This document shows, piece by piece, positions 1-6,782 of a stretch of 7,232 nt of DNA. The DNA comes from Candidatus Solibacter sp. (GTDB lineage: Bacteria; Acidobacteriota; Terriglobia; Bryobacterales; Bryobacteraceae). A model generated the notes under the pieces. The model did not search any database. It was not told the origin of the DNA and worked only from the letters and a program-made list of their open reading frames with translations. The number at the start of each line of letters is the position of its first letter. The stretch's first letter is position 1. The DNA is taken from contig JADGNT010000244.1 in assembly GCA_017883345.1 (NCBI GenBank), positions 1-7,232 of the forward strand, written 5' to 3'. The translations under genes and the position numbers were made by a program.

Positions 1-1
1 G

Positions 2-136
2 GGCGCACCAGGAGCCACGCCCCCAGCGCACTTTGGACGTGCTGCCGGCCGGAAGGCAAGCAAAGGCACCCTGACGTACATGACCTTCGGGAAACTCGCG
101 CCGTTTTCAGCTTTCGGCTATCGTTTGAGAGAGTGA
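2..136 (+). CDS. 3' end of an unidentified upstream gene (partial)
   Basis: An open frame enters from the left edge and ends at TGA 134-136, giving 44 residues that finish in FSAFGYRLRE. The stop overlaps the GTG start of the next gene by a GTGA junction (133-136), an arrangement typical of translationally coupled genes in one operon. The tail is basic and rich in Gly, Ala and aromatic residues, with no motif I recognise, so no function is assigned. The frame of the following gene is also open back to the window edge but has no start codon before GTG 133. The alternative is therefore that this stretch is non-coding or that the next gene begins upstream of the window. The call rests on the overlap geometry alone. 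Confidence 0.45.
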   Translation, partial: GAPGATPPAHFGRAAGRKASKGTLTYMTFGKLAPFSAFGYRLRE

Positions 137-513
137 GCCAGACCAAGATCAGGATCGTCGTCGGCGCCGCCGTTGCCGTCATCGTATTGCTCGCCGTCGG
201 GCAGCGTGCCTGCGACCGCGCCGGGTATTGGCCGCACAGCGAGGAAACCCGCGTCTATACCGGCGCCGCGGCCTGGCCGGCGGACGAGGAACGCAAATGC
301 TCTGCCCTCCCGCGCGAGGATGGCACGATTTTTTTCCTGGGCTGCGTGGAGGGGGCGGAGAACTTCGACGACGCGCGCCCCGTTAAGGTCACCTTCTGGG
401 GCCGAACGCATCGTCCCGACCGCTTCCAGGCGCTGCATTCGGAAGCGATGGAAGGCTGGCGCTGGCGCTGCAAGAAAAGCGGCGAGTCGGTGACGTGCTA
501 CGCAGTGAATTAG
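133..513 (+). CDS. small membrane-anchored protein of unknown function
   Basis: A 126-residue protein that I do not recognise. A basic N-terminus (K5, R7) precedes one hydrophobic helix at about residues 8-23, with no lipobox or clear signal-peptidase site. The rest, about residues 24-126, is hydrophilic and predicted to be outside the cytoplasm. It holds five cysteines (C27, C56, C71, C113, C122), and the spacings C56-C71 and C113-C122 would allow two disulfides. The C-terminus has a Trp/Arg patch (W109, W111) before C113. The start is GTG 133, the only start codon in frame from the window edge; a purine-rich GAGAGA lies directly before it, closer than an ideal ribosome site. It overlaps the upstream frame by 4 bp, suggesting coupled translation, and converges on the kinase gene. 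Membrane anchoring is fairly sure; function is unknown. Confidence 0.7.
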   Translation: MSQTKIRIVVGAAVAVIVLLAVGQRACDRAGYWPHSEETRVYTGAAAWPADEERKCSALPREDGTIFFLGCVEGAENFDDARPVKVTFWGRTHRPDRFQALHSEAMEGWRWRCKKSGESVTCYAVN

Positions 514-649
514 CGATGAACTACCGTACCGTGATTGAGTCGAGAAACTATGTTACTGGCGACAAGTGATGTTATCGCTAGTTGCGTGCAGCATTTTGTG
601 GAGCGGAGCGATGGTGTCGCGGGAGGCTGCTGCCGAAACGGGGCAAAGG
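514..649. other. convergent intergenic gap, no terminator recognised
   Basis: This 136-bp gap lies between the stop of the small membrane protein (TAG 511-513) and the stop of the kinase (650-652, minus strand). A GC hairpin with a T-run would be expected between convergent genes, but I find only a weak 4-bp stem (GCGA 608-611 with TCGC 617-620) and no T-tract. A plus-strand frame crossing the gap (535-732) runs into the kinase coding region and has no recognisable protein character. Confidence 0.5.
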
Positions 650-3301
650 CTAGGGCAAGGGAATCCGGTAAAGGTTGCGGTGAACGCGGACGCGGCGAAA
701 CGCATACACGCCGGGTAGGGCGCTGGGAGTGATGGGCAGGGGGATGGCGACCACTCCCTTCATGCTTTTCAGGTCCGCGGTCGACTTGATACCTCCGGCC
801 GGCAGCGTCGGCAGCGATTTACCCGGCGCAATCGAGACCAGAAAGCTCAGCGTGCTGCCCATGCTGCTGAGGTCGAGCACGAGAGCTTTTCCTCCAGGCG
901 CCCATCGCGCGGTGCAATTGACCGCACAGATACGGACCGGAGCGCCGCCGGCCAAGGGAATAGCTTCGGTCACGTACGGGGTGTCTTCGCCCATACTCGC
1001 ACGCCTCACGATGACCCACTGTTTGTCTGGAGAAATGCTCTGGAAACCGGAAATCGCTGCCGGTAATGCCTTGGTGCGCCCGCTGCCGTCTTCTTTCATG
1101 CGGTAGAGGAAATTCGATCCTCCCTCGGCGGCGCGGAAAAACAATTCCCCGTCGGAAGCAAAAAGCGGTTGATCCTCGTCCACCGTGGAAGAAAACTGGC
1201 GCGGAGAAAAACGGAGGTCGAGAGAAGCCAGCCACAGGCGGAAATGGCCTTTGTCGTTGGCGGCGAATACGATGCGCTTCCCGTCCGGAGAAAGGCTGAA
1301 CCTCCGAATGGAGAAATCCGGCAACAGTTGCCGCGCTTGGGCGGTCTCAAGGTCCACCACGTGGAGTTCGCCCGAATCATCGGCGCCGGCGTCCGGCTGC
1401 GCGTGGCGCACCCGGTAATAAATCTGTTTTCCGTCAGGAGAGAATTGCGGATCGTAGGCGAAACCTTGGGAGGACAGTTGACGCTCCTTGCCGTTGTCAT
1501 TCACCCAGAGCGTGCTCTCCACGGTTCCCACCGAGGTAATTAGGGAACGGCCATCCGGCGCCATGGCAAGACCATCCTCCTCGGCCGCGCCCGAGGTGAG
1601 CTGTTGGGGCGTGCCGTCCGGGAAAGCCTGCCGCCAAATATGATGATGTCCGCCAGCGTTGGACACGAAATACATCCACTTGCCGTCGGGCGACCAGGCG
1701 ACGTTGTAACACGCCGCGCCGGGCGGCCCCACCTGTCGTCCCGGCGAGCTGCCGTCGAACGGAACCAGGCGGCACGGCAACCAGATACTGGTATCCATTT
1801 CCGCCAGCAGGACCTGCTTGCGGTCCGGCGAAAGGCTGGAGCGGTGGGCCATGCCCTCTTCGCGCGGAGGTACGTAGACGTCGCGGCTGCCGGTGCGGCT
1901 TTCATCGCTGGTCACGATCGCCATGTGCAGCCCCCTCTTGATCTCCGAGAAGAGCAGGTGGTGATCGTCGATCCAGGTGAGGCCAGTCGCGTTGGGCAGC
2001 ATTGTTCGGGCTTCTCCGCCGAGCACCGGCACCGACCACGAATCCCAGTTGCCGACCACGCCATAGGCGATGCGCGAGCCGTCGGGAGAAAACTGCGGAT
2101 CCATCTTGACTTGCCCGTCATGCGTCAGTTGTACTGGCTCGCCATTGGGCAGCATTTTGACGTAGACCTCTCCGGGACCATAGAGCGCGCTCGGGCCGCG
2201 AATGAAGGCCACCATGCGGCCATCGGCGGAGAGGGCGGGATTCACGACGGAATCGGCGAAATCGGTGAGTTGCGTCCACTGCGATTGTTCCGGCATGGGC
2301 CGGCTGCGCCCGCGCCAAAAATAGATCGCAGCCACAACCAGAGCGACCACAACCACGGCCACTACGGCGTAGCGGCCGAGGTGTTGCGGGCGGATACTCG
2401 GAGCGACTGCCGTCTTGCCCGAGTCCGAGTCACGGCGCAAGCGTTTCAGGTCGGCCCGCATCTCGGCGGCCGACTGGTAGCGCACCTCGCAGTCCTTCTC
2501 CAGCGCCTTGTCGATGATCTTTTCCAACTCGGGCGGAATATCGGGGTTGAGCCGGACAACTGCCACGGGTTCACGGTTCAGGATCGCATCCGCCACCGCA
2601 CCCGAGGTGTCGCCGCGAAAGGGCATGGTCCCGGTCGTCATCTCATAGAGTACGGCGCCGAAGGAAAACAAATCAGTGCGCCCGTCCAGCTCCTTGCCGC
2701 GCACCTGCTCCGGCGACATGTAACAGAGTGTGCCGATACTGCCGCCCGGGGTGGTCAACTCCGTGAGCGACGTGTCGCCGGCACAAACCACGGCGGCGTT
2801 GGCGACCGTCATTTTCGCCAAACCAAAATCCAGCACCTTGGCTTGGGTGTTCTCGGTGACAAAGATGTTGGCCGGCTTGATGTCGCGATGAACGATGCCT
2901 TTGGCGTGGGCTGCCGCAATGGCATCCGCGACCTGGATGGCGAGGTCGAGCACCAGTCCGGTCTCCAGTGGCCTGCCATTGATTCTGTCTTTCAGGCTTT
3001 GCCCGCTGAGCATCTGCATGGCGATGAAGGGCTGGCCCGCATGCTCGCCAATCTCGTAAATGGTGCAGATGCTTTGGTGATCGAGGGCCGAGGCCGCCAA
3101 TGCTTCTCGCCGGAAACGCTCGCGGGCGGCAGCATCGTTGGCCGTGTCGGCGGGAAGGAACTTCAGAGCGACATGGCGGTGGAGGTTGAGGTCTTCGGCC
3201 TCATACACCACTCCCATCCCGCCGCTGCCCAGCTTCCGGAGCACGCGGTAATGCGAAATGTTGTCGCCAATCACAAATGGGCCCGGAAGGTCGGGCTGCA
3301 C
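650..3301 (-). CDS. transmembrane Ser/Thr protein kinase with C-terminal PD40 beta-propeller
   Basis: An 883-residue Hanks-type (PknB-like) kinase. The kinase domain (about 18-290) has all key elements: glycine loop GSGGMG 25-30, VALK with K47, helix-C E66, HRDIKPAN with D140 and N145, DFG 158-160, and the GT...SPE segment 190-198. It should therefore be active. A basic linker leads to one hydrophobic helix (about 311-329) and a long C-terminal region with repeated SPDG-type strands (near 358, 405, 491, 536, 581, 620, 670, 715, 757, 801), as in WD40-like PD40/TolB propellers. Inferred topology: kinase in the cytoplasm, propeller outside as probable sensor or binding domain. The C-terminus RNLYRIPLP looks intact. 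The start is GTG 3301, the first start after an in-frame TAG at 3305-3307. GTG at codon 10 (3272-3274) is an alternative, leaving the [11 protein letters not shown] opening; neither has a clear Shine-Dalgarno. No phosphatase or substrate gene is adjacent. Confidence 0.93.
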   Translation of the reverse strand: MQPDLPGPFVIGDNISHYRVLRKLGSGGMGVVYEAEDLNLHRHVALKFLPADTANDAAARERFRREALAASALDHQSICTIYEIGEHAGQPFIAMQMLSGQSLKDRINGRPLETGLVLDLAIQVADAIAAAHAKGIVHRDIKPANIFVTENTQAKVLDFGLAKMTVANAAVVCAGDTSLTELTTPGGSIGTLCYMSPEQVRGKELDGRTDLFSFGAVLYEMTTGTMPFRGDTSGAVADAILNREPVAVVRLNPDIPPELEKIIDKALEKDCEVRYQSAAEMRADLKRLRRDSDSGKTAVAPSIRPQHLGRYAVVAVVVVALVVAAIYFWRGRSRPMPEQSQWTQLTDFADSVVNPALSADGRMVAFIRGPSALYGPGEVYVKMLPNGEPVQLTHDGQVKMDPQFSPDGSRIAYGVVGNWDSWSVPVLGGEARTMLPNATGLTWIDDHHLLFSEIKRGLHMAIVTSDESRTGSRDVYVPPREEGMAHRSSLSPDRKQVLLAEMDTSIWLPCRLVPFDGSSPGRQVGPPGAACYNVAWSPDGKWMYFVSNAGGHHHIWRQAFPDGTPQQLTSGAAEEDGLAMAPDGRSLITSVGTVESTLWVNDNGKERQLSSQGFAYDPQFSPDGKQIYYRVRHAQPDAGADDSGELHVVDLETAQARQLLPDFSIRRFSLSPDGKRIVFAANDKGHFRLWLASLDLRFSPRQFSSTVDEDQPLFASDGELFFRAAEGGSNFLYRMKEDGSGRTKALPAAISGFQSISPDKQWVIVRRASMGEDTPYVTEAIPLAGGAPVRICAVNCTARWAPGGKALVLDLSSMGSTLSFLVSIAPGKSLPTLPAGGIKSTADLKSMKGVVAIPLPITPSALPGVYAFRRVRVHRNLYRIPLP

Positions 3302-3526
3302 ATGCTAGGTCGGTTTACGCGGCTAAGTCAATGACTTGGCTACTGACCAGACGCGAACGCACCAAGGACCACTTCGACTGTTAACATTCAGCCCCGAGTG
3401 TGCCTGTCATGGGACAAGGACAACGGACTGCGGCAACATCTTTTAGGCCTGAAAAACGGCCGAACCGTAACTGGCAATAATTCCACTTGCTACCAGTATG
3501 TGCTGCAAGACGAAATCGCTGGCATC
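3302..3526. other. non-coding gap between ubiD and the kinase gene
   Basis: This 225-bp gap separates two genes on the minus strand. Apart from the palindrome near the kinase end, it holds only a 4-bp GGCC/GGCC stem around an A-rich loop (about 3447-3462), too weak to call a terminator, and no conserved RNA that I recognise. The size of the gap and the promoter-like hexamers suggest that the kinase is transcribed separately from the ubiD unit. Confidence 0.5.
3321..3341. promoter_or_regulatory. near-palindrome upstream of the kinase gene, possible operator
   Basis: The perfect 13-bp inverted repeat AAGTCAATGACTT (3325-3337, centred on A3331) extends outward on both sides with G-C pairs and G-T wobbles to 3321-3341. 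It lies 20 bp before the kinase start. On the minus strand it contains TTGACT (3333-3328), a good -35-like hexamer, followed after 18 bp by TAGCAT (3307-3302), a 4/6 match to -10. Transcription from this site would begin just inside the annotated GTG, favouring the codon-10 start. Whether it acts as an operator, as a promoter or as an RNA hairpin is inference. Confidence 0.4.
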
Positions 3527-5083
3527 CTAGTCGATCCCCAAGCTCTTCCATATCTTGTCCACGCGTTCCTTTACTTCCCTGCTCATGGTGATTTCGTCGG
3601 GCCAGGGACGGGTGAAGCCTTCGCTGGGCCACTTGCGGGTGGCGTCCACGCCCATCTTGGAGCCGAAGTCGGGCAGGCGCGAAGCGTGGTCGAGCGAATC
3701 GACGGGGCCGAGCGTGAACTGGATGTCGCGCTCCGGGTCGATGTGGTTGAAGGCGCGGAGCACGACTTCGCGGATGTCCTGCACGTCGCAATCTTCATCC
3801 ACCACGACGATGCACTTGGTGAACATGGCCTGGCCGAGCGACCAGATGGCGTTCATCACCTTGCGCGCCTGTCCGGGATACGACTTGCGGATGGAGACGA
3901 TCATCAGGTTGTGGAAGACGCCCTCGACCGGCAGGTTGACGTCCACCAGTTCCGGGATGGTCAACTTCATCAGCGGGAGGAAGATGCGCTCCACGGCTTT
4001 GCCCATCCACGCGTCTTCCATGGGCGGCTTGCCGACGATGGTTGTTGAATAGATCGGGTCCTTGCGATGGGTGATGCAAGTGACGTGGAAGACGGGATAG
4101 AGATCGTCGAGCGAGTAGAAGCCGGTATGGTCGCCGAAGGGGCCTTCGGGACGAAGCTCGTCGAGATTGACGTAGCCTTCGAGCACGATCTCGGATTGCG
4201 CGGGAACTTCCAGGTCCACGGTCTCGCACTTCACCAGCTCGACCGGCTTCTGGCGCAGGAAGCCGGCAATCATGAACTCATCGATGTCGGGCGGGGCAGG
4301 AACAATCGCGCAAAACGTGGATACTGGGTCGGTGCCGATGGCGACCGCGACTTCGAGCTTGCCCTTGGGAGCTGCGCCCTCGGGAATGCGGGCGCCACCG
4401 GAGGTACGGGCCATGACTTCAACAGAACGGCTTCGGGCTTCGGGCTCCGGGCTCGCGGAATCAGCGGCGGCTGCCGCTCGCATGGCGTTGCGATAATGTT
4501 CCGCGCCAATCTTGTGGCGCTGCCAGTGCATGCCGGTGGAGCGCGCGTCGTACACCTGCATGCGGTACATGCCGACGTTGCGCTTGCCGGTGCGCGGGTC
4601 CTTGCTGATAACGCAGGGTAGGGTGATAAAGCGGCCGGCGTCCTGCGGCCAGCACTGAAGGATGGGAAAGTCGAGCAGCGAGAAATTATCGCGCTGGATG
4701 ACTTCCTTGCACGGCCCGCTGCTCACCGTTTTCGGAAAGAATTTGCCGAGGTCGGCGAGCATGGGCAGCATCTTGATCTTTTCGAGAAACCCCTGCGGGG
4801 ACTTCACGTCCATGAACATGCGCAGGCGCTCGGCGATTTCGTCGAGCGAATTGACGCCCAGCGCCAGGTTCATGCGGCGCACGGAACCGAATTGGTTGAT
4901 CAGGACGCTCGCGCCGGGATGTCCCTTGACGTTTTCGAAGAGCAGCGCGGGACCAGTCTTCTTCATGACCCGGTCAGCGATTTCGGTGATCTCGAGGACC
5001 GGGTCCACTTCGGCGCGCACGCGCTTCAATTCTCCGGCGCGCTCCAAGGCGGTGATCCACTCGCGGATATCGTCAAAGGGCAT
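3527..5083 (-). CDS. ubiD: UbiD-family prenylated-FMN-dependent decarboxylase
   Basis: A 518-residue UbiD-family protein. These cytoplasmic enzymes use prenylated FMN, made by UbiX, to decarboxylate aromatic or unsaturated acids; the classical substrate is 4-hydroxy-3-polyprenylbenzoate in quinone synthesis. Family blocks appear in order: NVGMYRMQV 169-177 (conserved Arg174), HW 186-187, SEIVLEGYV 297-305, EGPFGDHTGFY 313-323, GKPPMED 351-357, and SKMGVDATRKW 475-485 near the C-terminus. From memory these align well with E. coli UbiD (about 497 residues). The extra length sits in a low-complexity insert at about 202-240, part of which (209-218, SASPEPEARS) is encoded by a 7-bp tandem repeat. 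Start ATG 5081-5083 is preceded by GGAA seven bases upstream. It begins 20 bp after the histidine kinase stop and is probably co-transcribed with it. In a menaquinone-using organism the substrate could be a menaquinone precursor or an unrelated aromatic acid; no other quinone gene is nearby. Confidence 0.92.
   Translation of the reverse strand: MPFDDIREWITALERAGELKRVRAEVDPVLEITEIADRVMKKTGPALLFENVKGHPGASVLINQFGSVRRMNLALGVNSLDEIAERLRMFMDVKSPQGFLEKIKMLPMLADLGKFFPKTVSSGPCKEVIQRDNFSLLDFPILQCWPQDAGRFITLPCVISKDPRTGKRNVGMYRMQVYDARSTGMHWQRHKIGAEHYRNAMRAAAAADSASPEPEARSRSVEVMARTSGGARIPEGAAPKGKLEVAVAIGTDPVSTFCAIVPAPPDIDEFMIAGFLRQKPVELVKCETVDLEVPAQSEIVLEGYVNLDELRPEGPFGDHTGFYSLDDLYPVFHVTCITHRKDPIYSTTIVGKPPMEDAWMGKAVERIFLPLMKLTIPELVDVNLPVEGVFHNLMIVSIRKSYPGQARKVMNAIWSLGQAMFTKCIVVVDEDCDVQDIREVVLRAFNHIDPERDIQFTLGPVDSLDHASRLPDFGSKMGVDATRKWPSEGFTRPWPDEITMSREVKERVDKIWKSLGID
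4431..4458. repeat. heptanucleotide tandem repeat inside ubiD
   Basis: Four consecutive 7-bp units read on the plus strand as CTTCGGG, CTTCGGG, CTCCGGG and CTCGCGG, the last one degenerate. On the coding (minus) strand the unit is CCCGAAG, translated here as SPEPEARS within an extra loop of UbiD (about residues 209-218). The same unit recurs at the 3' end of the histidine kinase gene about 650 bp away, which argues for an interspersed repeat family rather than chance low complexity. Confidence 0.7.
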
Positions 5084-5103
5084 GATTGTTTCCGAAAGCG
5101 CGA
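5084..5103. other. 20-bp junction between histidine kinase and ubiD
   Basis: The histidine kinase stop (TAA, 5104-5106) and the ubiD ATG (5083) are separated by 20 bp on the minus strand. The gap holds GGAAA, a weak Shine-Dalgarno for ubiD, and no terminator. This supports co-transcription. Confidence 0.6.
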
Positions 5104-6636
5104 TTATAACTGCGGGCGCCGGGCTCCAGGCTTTGGGCCCCGGGATTCAGGGTCCAGGCACGGCAGTTCCAGCACGAAGCGGGTTTCGCCCGTTTCGGTG
5201 CGCTCGTAGCGCAGATTCCCGCCATGCTTCTCGGCGATCTGGCAACTGACCCACAGGCCGAGTCCCGTGCCAACATTTGTCTGGGTGGTGAAGAAGGGTT
5301 CGAAGAGCCGCGATGCCAGGAGCGGCGGCACGCCCGCCCCGTTGTCACTCACGACCAACTCGCAGCCGGTTTCCGTCGAGCGCCCGGACACCTTGATCTC
5401 ACCGCCAACCGGTGCGGCGGCGATCGCATTCGCCAACAAGTTCGCAATCACCTGCCGGATTTCACCTGAGACCCCCAGCGTCCTGAGATCGCTGGGTATG
5501 TCGGCGGAGAACCGCAAACTGCGGGAGTCGATCTTGCGGCGAAAAAGTTGAGCGACGCCCTGGACCAGTTCCGCGAGCGAGATCGTACACGGGGGAGCGT
5601 CTTCCCGATAGAAGCCGAGGGTTTGGCGGACGATGTGCGCAACGTGGCGTAGCTCATTGTCCGCATCGAGCAGCATGGTCCGGAGGTGCTCGGGTGTAGC
5701 CGGATCCGAGTGGGCGACGTAAACAATGTTGGTGACCGCTTCCAGGGGATTGTTGATCTCGTGCGCGATGGTGGCAGCCATGCGGCCCGCCGTCGCCAGC
5801 GTCTCCGAACGGCGGAGGGCCGCTTCCGCCAGTTTGCGGCCGGTGATGTCCATGGAAACGCCGATCAGGCGCTCCGGGGTCTTATCGGCATGGCGGGACA
5901 GAATGCCGCGGGTGAAGGTCCAACGGATACTTCCGTCGGGATGGACCTTGCGGTACTCAGCCTCGTAATTACCATCCTCCTGTACAACGCGCTGGATCGC
6001 TTCCCGGGCGCGGTCACGATCGTCGGGATGGATGGTGTTGATCCAGCCGTCGAATGTACCGCTGAACATCTCCAGTTTCAGGCCGTGGATGGGGGCGACC
6101 TGGTCGGTCCAGCGCACATTGCCGCTTTTCACGTCCCATTCCCAAACGCCCATGCGCGCGGTTTCCAATGCCAGCGACAGGCGCTCGTTGGCGGCGCGAA
6201 GCGCGTCTTCGGCTTCACGCCGATCGGTGAGGTCCATCGACACGCCAAGCCATTTGCCTTCCCCGCGATGGTCCACAAAACGCCGGCTGTGCGCGAGGTG
6301 CCAGCGGTACGCGCCGTCATGGCGGCGGATGCGGTACTCCTGCGAATACTCTTCCCCGGTGGCAAAAGAATGACGGGCCGCGGCCAGCACGCGCCCGAGG
6401 TCGTCGGGATGGATCAGCTTCAGGCTTTCGCCGTCGCGGATCTGCTCCAGCGTAAGACCGGTGAACTCGAGCAGTCGTTGATTGCAATACTCGAATCCGC
6501 CCTGCGCGCCGTACCACACGTAGATGGGCAGCGCTTCGGTAACAAACCGATACCTCTCCTCGGTTTCGTGGAGGGCGGCTTCCGCCGCCGCTTCCGGGGA
6601 CACAGGTTTTGCATCAAGCTCGTTCATCGAGGACAT
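5104..6636 (-). CDS. soluble dual-PAS sensor histidine kinase
   Basis: 510 residues from ATG 6634-6636, with no transmembrane segment or signal peptide, so a cytoplasmic sensor is expected. Order: PAS1 with PAC about 22-131 (RWHLAHSRRF, then GVSMDLTDRREAE); PAS2 about 151-264 (GVWEWDV, IHPDDRDRA, GVSMDITGRKLAE); HisKA with IAHEINNPLE, phospho-acceptor His292; HATPase with N-box NLLANA (about 399-404), G1 SDNGAGVP (430-437), F-box FEPFF (445-449) and G2 GTGLGLWVS (456-464). All catalytic motifs are intact. The last 17 residues (LDPESRGPKPGARRPQL) are encoded almost wholly by a 7-bp repeat and look like an added tail. A TTG at 6699 would add 21 residues, but ATG 6636 is preferred because a -10-like TACAAT lies just ahead of it. 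No response regulator is present here, so the kinase is an orphan in this window. It is probably co-transcribed with ubiD, 20 bp downstream. Confidence 0.92.
   Translation of the reverse strand: MSSMNELDAKPVSPEAAAEAALHETEERYRFVTEALPIYVWYGAQGGFEYCNQRLLEFTGLTLEQIRDGESLKLIHPDDLGRVLAAARHSFATGEEYSQEYRIRRHDGAYRWHLAHSRRFVDHRGEGKWLGVSMDLTDRREAEDALRAANERLSLALETARMGVWEWDVKSGNVRWTDQVAPIHGLKLEMFSGTFDGWINTIHPDDRDRAREAIQRVVQEDGNYEAEYRKVHPDGSIRWTFTRGILSRHADKTPERLIGVSMDITGRKLAEAALRRSETLATAGRMAATIAHEINNPLEAVTNIVYVAHSDPATPEHLRTMLLDADNELRHVAHIVRQTLGFYREDAPPCTISLAELVQGVAQLFRRKIDSRSLRFSADIPSDLRTLGVSGEIRQVIANLLANAIAAAPVGGEIKVSGRSTETGCELVVSDNGAGVPPLLASRLFEPFFTTQTNVGTGLGLWVSCQIAEKHGGNLRYERTETGETRFVLELPCLDPESRGPKPGARRPQL
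5110..5158. repeat. heptanucleotide tandem repeat forming the histidine kinase 3' end
   Basis: Seven consecutive degenerate 7-bp units on the plus strand: CTGCGGG, CGCCGGG, CTCCAGG, CTTTGGG, CCCCGGG, ATTCAGG, GTCCAGG. The consensus is CTYCGGG, matching the array at 4431-4458. Read on the minus strand they encode DPESRGPKPGARRPQ, the tail after the ELPC end of the ATPase domain. The stop TAA follows directly outside the array. The drift between units suggests an old array. Cyanobacterial STRR heptanucleotide repeats are a formal parallel, not a claimed relative. Confidence 0.75.
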
Positions 6637-6648
6637 GGTGGCGCGAGG

Positions 6649-6654
6649 ATTGTA
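6649..6654 (-). promoter_or_regulatory. -10-like box for the histidine kinase gene
   Basis: TACAAT (5/6 match to TATAAT) lies on the minus strand at 6654-6649, 12 bp before ATG 6636. Transcription would begin near 6642, leaving a leader of about 5 bases, so the mRNA would be almost leaderless; this agrees with the lack of a Shine-Dalgarno. No good -35 hexamer is found at the normal distance. The call is an inference from one hexamer. Confidence 0.3.
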
Positions 6655-6705
6655 CGAGAAAAACGCTGACTCTGCCGGACACAACGTACGATGCAGCAAA
6701 GCAGG

Positions 6706-6735
6706 TAGACGCGCATCTCAGGCGCGCAATATACT
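6706..6735 (+). promoter_or_regulatory. candidate promoter for the efflux gene
   Basis: TAGACG (6706-6711, 4/6 match to TTGACA) and TATACT (6730-6735, 5/6 match to TATAAT) are 18 bp apart. This would start transcription near 6742, about 40 bases before ATG 6783. The assignment assumes a sigma-70-type consensus. Confidence 0.35.
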
Positions 6736-6742
6736 CGCGAGT
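6733..6742. promoter_or_regulatory. palindrome overlapping the -10 region, possible operator
   Basis: ACTCGCGAGT is a perfect 10-bp palindrome that overlaps the last bases of the TATACT box and the predicted transcription start. This is where a repressor of an efflux gene could sit. No regulator gene is visible, and a 10-bp GC-rich palindrome can arise by chance, so this is a suggestion only. Confidence 0.3.
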
Positions 6743-6782
6743 CGCGGAATCGAAGTTCGTAACCCGACCCTTTGCAGACCGC

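Noticed and set aside
535..732. Plus-strand frame between the small membrane protein and the kinase
   Set aside because: It overlaps the kinase 3' end, has a Gly/Arg-rich composition, no ribosome site and no recognisable feature.
1604..3334. Very long open frame (576 codons) on the plus strand opposite the kinase gene
   Set aside because: It is fully antisense to a kinase with all catalytic motifs intact. Long antisense frames are common in GC-rich genes, and its His/Arg/Gly-rich translation resembles no known family.
3447..3462. GGCC/GGCC stem around an A-rich loop as a terminator after ubiD
   Set aside because: The stem is only 4 bp and no T-run follows it directly in the minus direction, so it is too weak to call.
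5686..6669. Open frame of 327 codons on the plus strand opposite the histidine kinase
   Set aside because: It is a shadow of the histidine kinase gene, whose PAS, HisKA and ATPase motifs fix the true frame on the minus strand.
6637..6699. TTG-initiated 21-codon extension of the histidine kinase
   Set aside because: TTG is a rare start, the added residues match no domain, and the -10-like TACAAT lies within this stretch just ahead of ATG 6636.
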